A stretch of 38,935 bases of DNA from Bacteroides muris (ex Afrizal et al. 2022) (GCF_004793475.1 NZ_SRYZ01000036.1:1-38935); one strand, 5' to 3'. Shown: positions 28,201 to 36,368, counted from the stretch's first letter. Notes: generated from the letters alone by a model not told the origin. Made by a program: numbers and translations.

Positions 28201-29360
28201 TCTGCCGTATGCGAAAAAAACATACGTTCATCTGTCACACTATTCCAGCGAATCAACCCGCGGTCGTTTGTCCCCACCCATACGATATCACCGCCTCCGT
28301 CCTCCACACAATTGATGTCGCCTACATCGGCAATGCCGAACTTGAAGACACTTTCATTATAGAAAGAGACGCCCTTCTTGTAGGTTCCCACCCACATCGT
28401 ACCGGCCTCATCTTCATAAAGAGCCGTTATTGTATTGTTGGACAGAGTACGCCCGTTATTAGGATCATTCGCCAGACGGATTTTCCTTCCCGCCGGTTCT
28501 ATCAATTCAACGCCATCCTGATCCTTGCCTATCCATATACATCCGTATTTATCCTGTGCCACTGCACGTACAGTATTGTAGGTGTCCGTTCGGGGAGAAC
28601 GCTGTTCCCAAACCTTCTGAGAAAGGTTATAAATCCACATCCCCTCCACACTGAATATCCATGCTCGCCCACTATGGTCGACAAACAAATCAAAGGTAGC
28701 ATTCTTTACTTCCCTGCAATCTTCGGCAATACCCAGATTGGTCCACTTGATATTTTGCTTTTCCTCATCTATACAAGCCAAGATACCGTTACTCAGAACC
28801 AGCAGGATTCCTTCGCCGCATTCTTTCATGTCGGACACTTCGGCTTTCGCAAGCAGTTCAGCCCCCCCCTTCACTGCTACGGCATTTTTCTGTCCCTCTC
28901 TATAGCTGTAAACACCTTTACCATTAATATAGATCCAGAAAGTCTTTTCCTTATCAATATAGACAAGTGAAGGATTTCCGGTCAGACCGACATTCCACAT
29001 CCAAGCTTCCACATTACGATTGAAAACATCGGAAGCCGAACTGTAAATGGCATACCCGCCTCCTGTACGTATCCACAAATTACCGGACGCATCTTCTTGT
29101 ATATCCTCGACATAACTATCGGGAAGAGATTTCTCATCATCCTTCTGGCTGCGATAAATCCTTATATCATAACCATCATATCGGTTCAATCCCGAAGCTG
29201 TACCAAACCACATGAATCCGTTTGAGTCTTTATAAATGGCATTAACCTGATTATTGGAAAGTCCGTCTTTCACTTCCAAATGTTTAAACATGTAGTTGTG
29301 TGAAGCAGCAGAGAAACATACTATCCAAACCCACAAGAGCAGTAGTTGCAGTCTTTTCAT
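25278..29360 (-). CDS. Hybrid two-component sensor-regulator (HTCS) of the xyloglucan locus
   Basis: A 1360-residue one-protein two-component system. After a signal/anchor (about 1-22) come two periplasmic beta-propellers built of Reg_prop repeats (GLSNNQVNAIYKDSNGFMWF and many similar), a Y_Y_Y domain (about 700-775) and a membrane helix (about 790-810). Next are HisKA with His846 (SHDLRTP), HATPase with Asn958/Asn962, an acidic linker, a receiver with Asp1161 (VSDVMMPEMDG) and an AraC-type HTH (about 1255-1360). It should sense a xyloglucan oligosaccharide and switch on the locus. The frame is open to 29492, but that extension runs through a terminator hairpin and a promoter, so the ATG at 29360 before KRLQLLLLWVWIV is chosen. 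Confidence 0.93.
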   Translation of the reverse strand: MKRLQLLLLWVWIVCFSAASHNYMFKHLEVKDGLSNNQVNAIYKDSNGFMWFGTASGLNRYDGYDIRIYRSQKDDEKSLPDSYVEDIQEDASGNLWIRTGGGYAIYSSASDVFNRNVEAWMWNVGLTGNPSLVYIDKEKTFWIYINGKGVYSYREGQKNAVAVKGGAELLAKAEVSDMKECGEGILLVLSNGILACIDEEKQNIKWTNLGIAEDCREVKNATFDLFVDHSGRAWIFSVEGMWIYNLSQKVWEQRSPRTDTYNTVRAVAQDKYGCIWIGKDQDGVELIEPAGRKIRLANDPNNGRTLSNNTITALYEDEAGTMWVGTYKKGVSFYNESVFKFGIADVGDINCVEDGGGDIVWVGTNDRGLIRWNSVTDERMFFSHTADSRSISSDVIVCLLRDSSGRVWAGTFWGGLNCYDGNRFIHYRSRKGDSNSLAYDNVWALVEDADKNIWIGTLGGGLQCLNPQTGIFTTYSTGNSNLVSDYISSLCISCDNNLIIGTSAGMAFMDLKTGEITNFAGTKSGKTRLSNQNINQVYEDSRGLLWIATREGLNVYDSKRDELYEVPIKPSFSKLLILGITEDENKSIWISTGGELINVVLSVDSKTEQPVFRCYIYNDKDGLQSCDFNQRSLKRLHTGEIVVGGLYGLNRFQPGNIKYNRTLPKIMFTGFQLFNENVKVGEEYAGRVILKEALNQSREVVLDYKQNVFTVLFASDNFVLPEKTQYFYKLEGFNGDWLTSMSDMHRVTYTSLAPGTYTLRVKATNSDGYAGTEEASLKIVILPPFWMTPWAYIVYALLVVGVIFFSLYAVQRRERNRFKIRQIEEDAKKREELSQMKFRFFTNVSHDLRTPLTLIISPMESMMKEITDEKLHGKLQLMYRNAQRLLNLVNQLLDFRKNEMAGLHLTLSEGDIVAYVHSICTSFLMLSEKKHVHLTFFSAMESLNMSFDEDKIGKVVMNLLSNAFKFTPDGGRVDVALEMSKEMSGRLLIKVSDTGVGIRDEDKERIFERFYQVEQEEPELQSTGSGIGLSLVRDFVTLHEGTVRVVDNVGSGSVFLVELPVKHVHVSSSKLAPLAEEVEEHEELLPGMEEEPLPDNLPDDMEEDNEDEKEKPLALIVDDNEDLVAFMKDSLSLYFRMQSASNGREAWQKIPELMPDIIVSDVMMPEMDGNELCRWVKTDKRTSNIPMILLTARQAVEDKVEGLTIGADDYVTKPFNVEILILRMRKLIDLSKKRKAKSLIDPEPSEIAITSLDEKLVENAIKYVEVNIGRCDLSVEELSRELGMSRVHLYKKLLQITGKTPIEFIRVIRLKRAAQMLRESQQNVSEIAYQLGFNNPKYFSKYFKDEFGVLPSVYQEREGK

Positions 29361-29392
29361 ACTATCAGAGCTAAGGGAAGTTATTTTTATTG

Positions 29393-29424
29393 CAAATGAA
29401 GTGAAAAACGAACAGAAAAGCAAG
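29393..29424 (-). promoter_or_regulatory. Probable constitutive promoter of the HTCS gene
   Basis: On the minus strand TTCATTTG (29393-29400) is one base off TAnnTTTG, with CTTG (29421-29424) 20 bases upstream. It would give a leader of about 25 bases before the ATG at 29360. Confidence 0.45.
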
Positions 29425-29447
29425 GAAAGACAAGGATTTTTAAAGAA

Positions 29448-29480
29448 GGAGAAGCATATCCCTCGCGGACATACTTCTCC
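29448..29480 (-). terminator. Terminator between GH5 and HTCS genes
   Basis: Arms 29448-29461 and 29467-29480 pair over 14 bp with two G-U pairs when read on the minus strand, closed by a GCGAG loop and followed by UUCUUU. It lies 101 bases past the GH5 stop and separates GH5 from the HTCS promoter. Confidence 0.75.
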
Positions 29481-29541
29481 ATAACCAATCAAAAAAAACT
29501 ATATCAACAATCCTTGTAACCTATAAAACCTATTTATATGA

Positions 29542-29550
29542 TACTTTTGA
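29542..29550 (-). promoter_or_regulatory. TCAAAAGTA motif copy upstream of HTCS
   Basis: Exact TCAAAAGTA on the minus strand, the same 9-mer as at 25227-25235 (minus) and 31477-31485 (plus). It lies 118 bases upstream of the putative HTCS -33 box. It may allow autoregulation, or may be chance. Confidence 0.3.
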
Positions 29551-29580
29551 AAACTGTCTTTTATTCTATCCACCACTCAA

Positions 29581-31362
29581 TCAGTAAGGGTATTTACCGG
29601 CTGCGGCTCCCTTCATGATGCCCTCAATGGCATAAGCCTCCTTCGCCGTACCCGTACCACGGTTCATGTCACCGCCGGTTTCCCAATAGAAGGGGACACA
29701 ACCGTGGTTTTTCGCCTCTCGGGTGACTACCTCATTCCAATAGGCGCGGCTCTTGTTGTGCATTTCCTGGTCAATGTCGGGATAGGCAAGTTCGGAAGTA
29801 CCCTCTATCTTGTCTTCTTTTGTCCGCTTCATGGCGCTGTACTCGCCTACAATCACAGGAATTCCCTTATCTGCATAGGCCGTCTTCATCTTCTGGAATT
29901 GCTGCTTCACATAATCTTCTTCATAACCGGTGGCATTATGAATGGAGCCGGACACATGATTGTCCTTACCCCAATAAAGGAATACCTTACCCCAGGTTTC
30001 GTCATGGTTCATCATGGTGAACTGATAGGGATCATAGAAGTGGACTTCCACCATCAGACGGTCGGGTACTTCGTCCTTGGGCATCGTGTAGTCGTTCACC
30101 GTCTTGTCGATATTGGTATAAGGACCTTGCACAATCAGGCAACGGCTCGCATTATTCCCTCCGGTGGCACGCACGACATCAATAAAGGTCTGTTCATATT
30201 TCAGAATGGCATCTATGGCCGATGTCCCAACGTTCCCCTGATCTTGCTGTCCGGGTTCATTACATCCGGCAAAGAGCAGATGCTCGTCATAAGCATTCAG
30301 TTTATTGGCAATCTGTGTCCAGATAGCTTTCTGCTTGGCATCTATTTCGCTGCTGTAACCATAAATGATACTCTCTTCGAGCCAACCGCCATCCCAATGG
30401 ATATTGACAATGGCATACATATCATTGGCTACACAGTAACCCACCACTTCGCTAACCCGGTCGAGCCATGCAGCATCTATCTCATAGGTCGATGGATTCA
30501 CAATGTAATAATCCCACGCACAAGGGATGCGTACCGCATTAAATCCCAATGCCTTCAGCCCCTTGATATATGCCTCGCTCACTTTAGGATTTCCCCATAA
30601 CGTTTCGCTCGCTATCTTGTTCTTGTTATCACAAGCTTCCAGCGTGTTGCCGATATTGATACCTGCATACATCTTGGAGGCAAGTGTCCTGGCGTCGCTT
30701 CCCATATTGCCGACCTCGCCCGCAGCCTGTTTTATGGTCACAGTCTCCGTCAGGCTACCCAAAGTAAAAGTGATATGGCCATCGCGCGCTCCCAGAGGAT
30801 TGGGAGAGACGGCAAACTTGAAAATCTTGCTTTCCATGGCACGGGTATTGACCGCCTTTATCCAAGAAACATCGGAAACGGCTTGTACGTCGCCATTGGT
30901 TTCTACTACCACAGATACATCTCCTCCCGCAGCAGGCAGGTCGAAAGAAGTAGAGTTGGATATGATTAGTCCGTCCGCAGCCGTCTGCCTCACAGTGAAG
31001 CTCCCTACTTCGCTGCCTCCAGCTTTCACCGTTACCCTGGCTTCACGGTCGCTCGTGTCCGTATTGGCTTCTGCCGCAACGGTATACTTCAGAATACTGC
31101 TCGAAGCAGAGCTTTCGGCCGTAACCTTGCACCACTCCGGTGCACTGCTGGTAACTTCCAATGCAACGTTTGACTTGATGTTCAGTGTACTTGTTCCTTT
31201 GGTCTTGGAGAAAGTCATTCCATCCGTCAGAATGTTCGCAGGAATCGTTATTTCCGGAGTCATAGTATCATCATTGCCGGAACATGCGGCAACGAATGAA
31301 GAGAAAAGCAGTGCCGACAGCACCAGGCAAGTTTGGAATTTTCCAATGATATTCTTCATCAT
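29581..31362 (-). CDS. GH5 endo-xyloglucanase/endoglucanase (GH5_4-like) with two BACON domains, lipoprotein
   Basis: A 593-residue surface lipoprotein (VAACSGNDD, Cys27). Two BACON domains (about residues 45-120 and 130-210; segments TVRQTA and TIKQAAG mark their ends) hold the catalytic domain off the membrane. The GH5 barrel (about 225-575) begins GINIGNTLEACDN, with acid/base Glu369 (FAGCNEPGQQ) and nucleophile Glu507 (VIVGEYSAMKR). It would cut the beta-1,4-glucan backbone of xyloglucan at the cell surface, the first step for the locus. Characterised homologues often have one BACON domain; two is slightly unusual. The frame extends to 31428, but a -7 box at 31401-31408 lies inside that extension, so the MMKN start is used (31362 or 31359). 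Confidence 0.92.
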   Translation of the reverse strand: MMKNIIGKFQTCLVLSALLFSSFVAACSGNDDTMTPEITIPANILTDGMTFSKTKGTSTLNIKSNVALEVTSSAPEWCKVTAESSASSSILKYTVAAEANTDTSDREARVTVKAGGSEVGSFTVRQTAADGLIISNSTSFDLPAAGGDVSVVVETNGDVQAVSDVSWIKAVNTRAMESKIFKFAVSPNPLGARDGHITFTLGSLTETVTIKQAAGEVGNMGSDARTLASKMYAGINIGNTLEACDNKNKIASETLWGNPKVSEAYIKGLKALGFNAVRIPCAWDYYIVNPSTYEIDAAWLDRVSEVVGYCVANDMYAIVNIHWDGGWLEESIIYGYSSEIDAKQKAIWTQIANKLNAYDEHLLFAGCNEPGQQDQGNVGTSAIDAILKYEQTFIDVVRATGGNNASRCLIVQGPYTNIDKTVNDYTMPKDEVPDRLMVEVHFYDPYQFTMMNHDETWGKVFLYWGKDNHVSGSIHNATGYEEDYVKQQFQKMKTAYADKGIPVIVGEYSAMKRTKEDKIEGTSELAYPDIDQEMHNKSRAYWNEVVTREAKNHGCVPFYWETGGDMNRGTGTAKEAYAIEGIMKGAAAGKYPY

Positions 31363-31400
31363 GTCTTTACGTATTAAAATAATGGCTAAATCAGTGAAAG

Positions 31401-31408
31401 CAAAAGTA
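31401..31408 (-). promoter_or_regulatory. -7 box of the GH5 gene
   Basis: TACTTTTG on the minus strand matches TAnnTTTG. No good -33 element is seen 19-21 bases upstream, as expected for an activator-dependent promoter. The leader would be about 32 bases. Confidence 0.6.
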
Positions 31409-31473
31409 GCGGAAAAGGCGAAAAACACACCGATGCCATGTTATCTGCAACGGTATCATTTGTTTCCGAATAG

Positions 31474-31525
31474 GGTTCAAAAGTAATCATTGAATGACAT
31501 CGGGTACATCCGGCTTGTTTGAACC
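31474..31525. promoter_or_regulatory. Inverted repeat and TCAAAAGTA motif between divergent GH5 and GH43
   Basis: GGTTCAAA (31474-31481) and TTTGAACC (31518-31525) are an exact inverted repeat 36 bases apart. The left arm overlaps TCAAAAGTA (31477-31485). The element lies between the -7 boxes of both genes and could serve both as a shared HTCS operator. Confidence 0.4.
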
Positions 31526-31545
31526 GAAAGAATACTTTATTTTTG
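31514..31545 (+). promoter_or_regulatory. Promoter of the GH43 gene
   Basis: The -7 box TATTTTTG (31538-31545) fits TAnnTTTG, with CTTG (31514-31517) 20 bases upstream. It gives a leader of about 60 bases before the ATG at 31614. Confidence 0.65.
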
Positions 31546-31574
31546 TGTATAAACATTTCCTTCAACTACCCTAA

Positions 31575-33182
<1,608 letters not shown>

Positions 33183-33220
33183 TCTTTCTATCCATAGCCA
33201 ATAACAGACCATCCAAACGT

Positions 33221-33277
33221 AAACAAGCTAATCGCAAAGCCGTCAATCCATTAACAGTCTTTGCAATTAGCTTGTTT
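33221..33277 (+). terminator. Hairpin terminator after GH43
   Basis: Arms 33221-33239 and 33259-33277 match over 18 of 19 bp around a 19-base loop. No U-tract follows directly. The region from here to 33426 holds no gene; a short palindrome (AGAATC and GATTCT, 33288-33307) is the only structure I see. Confidence 0.65.
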
Positions 33278-33426
33278 ATAAGCTTATAGAATCAGGGCCC
33301 AGATTCTCACCAATTATTTTATCAAATGGCAATTCAAATACATAAGCGCATTCACAAGTTTTTTGCCAACAATTCCTATCAAACCGCGTACTATTCACCG
33401 TGGTCTTTTACTTAAAAATCAAATGA

Positions 33427-33461
33427 GGCTGAGTACCTCAAAATATATTTTGAACTCAGCC
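33427..33461 (-). terminator. Terminator of the minus-strand remnant
   Basis: GGCTGAGT (33427-33434) pairs with ACTCAGCC (33454-33461), enclosing the palindrome TCAAAATATATTTTGA. On the minus strand it is followed by TCATTTGATTTTT and lies 25 bases after the stop codon of the remnant at 33486. Confidence 0.65.
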
Positions 33462-33485
33462 CCATCCAAACACTCTATAATTATT

Positions 33486-33602
33486 CTATTTAGCTTTAAA
33501 TACCCAGGTGTTCTGCCAGCCGTCTCCTTGACGGGGCAATGTCATCTCCGCTTCTGTAAGCTTGGTGATTACATAATAACTTCCGGCAGCACCGCGCGTC
33601 CG
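33486..33602 (-). pseudogene. 3' remnant of an unidentified gene at the end of the xyloglucan locus
   Basis: About 38 codons ending in TAG at 33486-33488. The reading GAAGSYYVITKLTEAEMTLP, then RQGDGWQNTWVFKAK, is protein-like (ordered strands, no stops) and is followed by its own terminator, so this is the true 3' end of a gene whose 5' part is missing. The aromatic beta-rich tail resembles ends of Bacteroides exported binding proteins, but I cannot name the family. It may be what is left of a glycan-binding or similar protein of the locus. Confidence 0.5.
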
Positions 33603-33603
33603 C

Positions 33604-33714
33604 ATAAACCGACAGCCAATAGGTGAATGGTTCAAGGAGCAATGGGAGAAACTAAGGCAAGGTTTGCAACAAACGGTGGAAGAACCAAGAAAAAGCAGGG
33701 GATTTAAATTGTAA
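33604..33714 (+). pseudogene. 3' remnant of a mobilisation- or transposition-like gene
   Basis: About 36 codons ending in TAA at 33712-33714. The reading PIGEWFKEQWEKLRQGLQQT, then VEEPRKSRGFKL, is charged, helical and ends in a basic R-G-F-K-L tail as in many relaxase C-termini of Bacteroides mobilisable elements; that assignment is a guess. A terminator follows at 33741-33777. The fragment begins where the minus-strand remnant stops, which marks a DNA junction near 33603. Confidence 0.4.
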
Positions 33715-33740
33715 TTGTTAAATTAATCAAACTACGTAAA

Positions 33741-33777
33741 GAGGAGTAATCAAATATCTCTTTGATAGCTCCTTTTT
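33741..33777 (+). terminator. Terminator of the plus-strand remnant
   Basis: AGGAG (33742-33746) and ATCAAA (33749-33754) pair with TTTGAT (33761-33766) and CTCCT (33769-33773) across a 2x2 internal loop, with a 6-base apical loop and a TTTT tail. Confidence 0.7.
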
Positions 33778-33791
33778 CGTGTTTTATATAC

Positions 33792-33799
33792 TATATTTG
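33792..33799 (+). promoter_or_regulatory. -7 box of the retropepsin-like gene
   Basis: TATATTTG matches TAnnTTTG. The -33 region is AT-rich without a clear TTTG. The leader to the ATG at 33832 would be about 25 bases. Confidence 0.55.
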
Positions 33800-33831
33800 C
33801 TTTATGTTTAATCTATTGTTATACAATTAGT

Positions 33832-35118
33832 ATGAAAATTATAAATAGACTTACAGTCATTCTCATTACCTTCTTGTTCGGGTATAATTCTGTTTATTCA
33901 CAAACACAAGCAGATGTAAAAATGGGAGAAATCCTGAACAGCGGCGATTTATTCCAATTAAGAAAAGAATACCCGAATTTGAAAGACTCAGTAAGCGTAA
34001 AAATGCTTAATTTCGTAGCGGATGCGCAGTTGGGTATCGGATTCAACAAATTGGAAAATGCTGCTATTGCCCTTGATAGCCTATTATTACATCATCAAAA
34101 TGAAATGGGAGCTGAAACCTCAATAGGAATGGCAGCTTTACAAGGTATGAATCTTTTGAATTTGGGTATGTACGAACAAGCCGGAAAAATTGGAGAAGAT
34201 TTGATTAACGCACTTAAACAATCTGCACCGTTTGAAGCTCTTTATAGTTTTGTTTTTATAGAAAAAGTAGGCAAAGCACTTGCCAATCTACAAAAGCCTT
34301 ATCTTGAACGCCCCAATCGAGATGTTACGGTACCGATGAGTGCGGAAACAGTAGGAAGAGGGAAACATATTTATATACCAGTGGAAGTAAACGGAATAAC
34401 GAAGAACTATATTTTTGATACGGGTTGTTCGTTTGGTAATTTCGTTTCAGAAAAGTATGCGAAAGAAACAAATTTGAAGATTGTAGCAGATTCGATTCCC
34501 GTATCAGGAATGGAGATTGGTTTTGTAAAGCTTGCTACGGCAGATTCTATAAAAATAGGAGAACTGGTATATCATAACCCTGTTTTTATGGTCGCACCTC
34601 CTGACAATGAAGTGGACTCGGTATTTGCATTTGACGGAGTACTTGGCTACCATTTTATCAGAGATGCAAAAGAAATAATCATAGACAATGAAGCTGGACA
34701 GTTTGTCTTTCCGCACAAACCGTCAGACGGAGAATCGAATATGTATCTGTCGTCAAACACTCCCCAAGTGAGAATCAGTTATAATGGACAACCTTTCGAT
34801 TTGATTTTTGATACCGGAAATGTAAAATCTGATTTGGGAAACAAGTTCACAAAAACATTCCCCGATGCCATAGACGGACTCGCAGAAAAGATTACTTCCC
34901 GTGGAGGTTTTGGCGGAATATCACAGACAAAAGTTGTGGTATTGCCCGAATTCCATTTCGAAGTGGCTGGTTCCACTGTAACATTGCATGACACGGAAGT
35001 CATAAAAAATACGGAATCCAGCAGCCAGTTGTTTTCCGGTTCTTTAGGTGCAGACTTCGTACTGTCATTCAAGCGGCTTGTGATAAACTATCAGAACATG
35101 TTTATATGTGGAGAATAA
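33832..35118 (+). CDS. Secreted protein with two retropepsin-like aspartic protease domains
   Basis: A 428-residue protein with a signal peptide (about residues 1-23, ending VYSQ) and a helical N-terminal region (about 30-155, perhaps repeat-like). Two retropepsin-type units follow. The first has FDTGC with Asp196 and the distal GVLGYHF motif; the second has FDTGN with Asp327 and the distal GSLGADF motif. Each unit thus has the Asp-Thr-Gly plus hydrophobic-hydrophobic-Gly pair of the fold, so one chain can form a pepsin-like pseudodimer. Such clan AA proteins are common in Bacteroidetes, but their substrates are unknown. It has its own -7 box and a strong terminator and stands alone in AT-rich accessory DNA. 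Confidence 0.82.
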   Translation: MKIINRLTVILITFLFGYNSVYSQTQADVKMGEILNSGDLFQLRKEYPNLKDSVSVKMLNFVADAQLGIGFNKLENAAIALDSLLLHHQNEMGAETSIGMAALQGMNLLNLGMYEQAGKIGEDLINALKQSAPFEALYSFVFIEKVGKALANLQKPYLERPNRDVTVPMSAETVGRGKHIYIPVEVNGITKNYIFDTGCSFGNFVSEKYAKETNLKIVADSIPVSGMEIGFVKLATADSIKIGELVYHNPVFMVAPPDNEVDSVFAFDGVLGYHFIRDAKEIIIDNEAGQFVFPHKPSDGESNMYLSSNTPQVRISYNGQPFDLIFDTGNVKSDLGNKFTKTFPDAIDGLAEKITSRGGFGGISQTKVVVLPEFHFEVAGSTVTLHDTEVIKNTESSSQLFSGSLGADFVLSFKRLVINYQNMFICGE

Positions 35119-35150
35119 TATTAGCCACGATAAATATTTATTGAATGAAT

Positions 35151-35189
35151 ATAGGATATTATAGTCAAATATAGTATCCTATTTTTTTT
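35151..35189 (+). terminator. Strong Rho-independent terminator
   Basis: Arms 35151-35163 and 35170-35182 pair over 13 bp (one G-U) with a 6-base GTCAAA loop, followed by eight T residues. Ends the retropepsin-like gene. Confidence 0.9.
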
Positions 35190-35205
35190 GCCTCTCAATA
35201 AACAA

Positions 35206-35231
35206 ACACCCAACTTTACATTCTTGGGTGT
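35206..35231 (+). other. Stem-loop in the AbiF upstream region
   Basis: ACACCCAA (35206-35213) and TTGGGTGT (35224-35231) form a perfect 8-bp stem with a 10-base loop. CCCAA can instead pair with TTGGG at 35236-35240, which is followed by CATTTTTT, so this may be a second terminator or a switchable structure. Confidence 0.5.
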
Positions 35232-35249
35232 AAGATTGGGCATTTTTTA

Positions 35250-35544
35250 TAAGTCATTGGCTTTCAATGTCTGTTGCCGAGAGTTAAGTTCTCACGCCTC
35301 TAAAACATAAAACTGAGCCCTTTCTTCTGAGAAGAACTGAACCTTTCAATCTCCAAAGAAAGGATTTCTTCAACTGCCCTGCCATAAAGTCTAAGAAAGG
35401 CTGATTGGCTCCTTCACTTTGGCATTTACGCCAAGAAAGAATTATTCTTCCCTATCCTCTTTGAATATATTGGTGGAGAAAAGGATAGCAAATTGGATTT
35501 AGCCCATAAACAACGGAGCTGTTCTGCCGTTGCCATAAGTGCAT
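35250..35544. other. Hairpin-rich, apparently non-coding region upstream of the AbiF-like gene
   Basis: No convincing reading frame on either strand. Stem-loops seen: TTCTT/AAGAA (35322-35336), CCTTTC/GAAAGG (35342-35363), TTGGC/GCCAA (35419-35434), CTATCCT/AGGATAG (35452-35488) and CAACGG/CCGTTG (35511-35532). The density of paired segments and the flanking promoter pair suggest a structured RNA, but its limits and strand are not fixed by sequence alone. Confidence 0.4.
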
Positions 35545-35597
35545 AAAAAAACAATAACCCTGAAGTTTGCTTGTTCAGCAGGGACAACAGGGTCTTA
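35545..35597 (-). ncRNA. Candidate short RNA divergent from the AbiF-like gene
   Basis: A transcript from the minus-strand promoter in the inverted repeat would start near 35597 and run about 50 bases to seven U residues (35545-35551). The stem ACCCTG/CAGGGT plus an inner TTGT/ACAA helix precedes the U-tract, like a Rho-independent terminator. CCCTG can pair with either of two CAGGG copies. A longer read-through RNA into the hairpins to the left is possible. No family match is claimed. Confidence 0.4.
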
Positions 35598-35599
35598 CG

Positions 35600-35635
35600 C
35601 TTGCAAATATAGGCATTATTTTCTATATTTGCAAG
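35600..35635. promoter_or_regulatory. Symmetric face-to-face promoters in a 12-12-12 inverted repeat
   Basis: CTTGCAAATATA (35600-35611) and its exact reverse complement TATATTTGCAAG (35624-35635) flank a 12-base spacer. On each strand one arm supplies the -33 box (CTTG) and the other the -7 box (TATATTTG), with the ideal 20-base spacing. The plus-strand promoter would start about 26 bases before the AbiF ATG; the minus-strand one would drive the candidate RNA. Confidence 0.75.
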
Positions 35636-35663
35636 AGAAGTCTTGTTTTTAAACTTATACCAA

Positions 35664-36326
35664 ATGAAATATGACGAATGTTTGCAGGTACTATCCCCTG
35701 CAAGATTAAATAAATACGCACAAGCAAGCGGCAATGAAAAAGCCAAGACCTTGCGTCTATACCAATACAACATCAAGTTGAGCCAACGTTTTTATGGGGT
35801 TATCAGTATGTTTGAGATAATGCTACGCAATGCCATAAACGCTCACTACAAACAATATTTCAATGATGATAATTGGATAATCAACCAAGCAAGACCCAAT
35901 GGATTACTTGAACAGGAAGCTTCCGAAATAGTACGCATACAACGCACTTATACAAATATGGGAGTGTACAACAACGATAAGATGGTAGCTTCCTTTACAT
36001 TTGGTTTCTGGACTTATCTGTTTACAAGACGCAATTACCGCATGGGAGGAAAAACACTTCTTCAAATATTCCCCAACAAAGCGCATGGTTTAAAGCAAAC
36101 AGACATCTACAACCAACTGACTGCCATCCGTGAATTTCGTAACCGAATAGCACATCATGAACCTATCTGCTTCAACGCTACACGTGCGATAGATACAAAA
36201 TATGCTAAAGAGCATTATGAGTTAATACGAACCTATATAGAATATATGGGATTTGATTCGGATTCTGTATTGCGAATGGTAGAAAAGCCCGATTCTATAC
36301 TAAAAGTAATAGATGGCATGAAGTAA
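35664..36326 (+). CDS. Abi_2/AbiF-type HEPN abortive-infection protein
   Basis: A 220-residue cytoplasmic protein of the Abi_2 (AbiD/AbiF) family. Recognisable are the N-terminal 'LRNAINAHY' segment after MFEIML, the central FTFGFWTYLF and the C-terminal FRNRIAHHEPI. Two R-x(4-6)-H motifs are present: Arg55-His61 and Arg159-His164, the second being the classic HEPN RNase signature. The family causes growth arrest on phage infection, probably by RNA cleavage. The frame opens at a TTG at 35643, but the ATG at 35664 is preferred because it begins the conserved MKYDE sequence and fits the promoter. It stands alone with a hairpin-rich non-coding region and divergent promoter upstream, and a terminator 69 bases after the stop. 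An RNA partner is inferred, not shown. Confidence 0.85.
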   Translation: MKYDECLQVLSPARLNKYAQASGNEKAKTLRLYQYNIKLSQRFYGVISMFEIMLRNAINAHYKQYFNDDNWIINQARPNGLLEQEASEIVRIQRTYTNMGVYNNDKMVASFTFGFWTYLFTRRNYRMGGKTLLQIFPNKAHGLKQTDIYNQLTAIREFRNRIAHHEPICFNATRAIDTKYAKEHYELIRTYIEYMGFDSDSVLRMVEKPDSILKVIDGMK

Positions 36327-36368
36327 ATGCCCCATCTTTGGTGGAATACATAAGGATGATTGGGAACA

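Noticed and set aside
29361..29492. N-terminal extension of the HTCS frame by 44 codons
   Set aside because: It would be translated from a 14-bp terminator hairpin and across a promoter-like sequence; the signal/anchor begins at the ATG at 29360.
31363..31428. N-terminal extension of the GH5 enzyme by 22 codons
   Set aside because: It spans the -7 box at 31401-31408, and the lipoprotein signal begins at MMKN.
33363..33626. 87-codon plus-strand frame across the remnant region
   Set aside because: It crosses the minus-strand terminator and the junction, and the minus-strand reading of the same DNA is far more protein-like.
35600..35635. Phase-variable invertible promoter
   Set aside because: The arms are only 12 bp with a 12-bp spacer, inversion would leave an equivalent promoter pair, and no recombinase is nearby.
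35426..35776. 116-codon minus-strand frame overlapping the start of the AbiF-like gene
   Set aside because: It runs through the inverted-repeat promoter and the seven-U terminator and has no recognisable domain; the region looks like RNA rather than protein.
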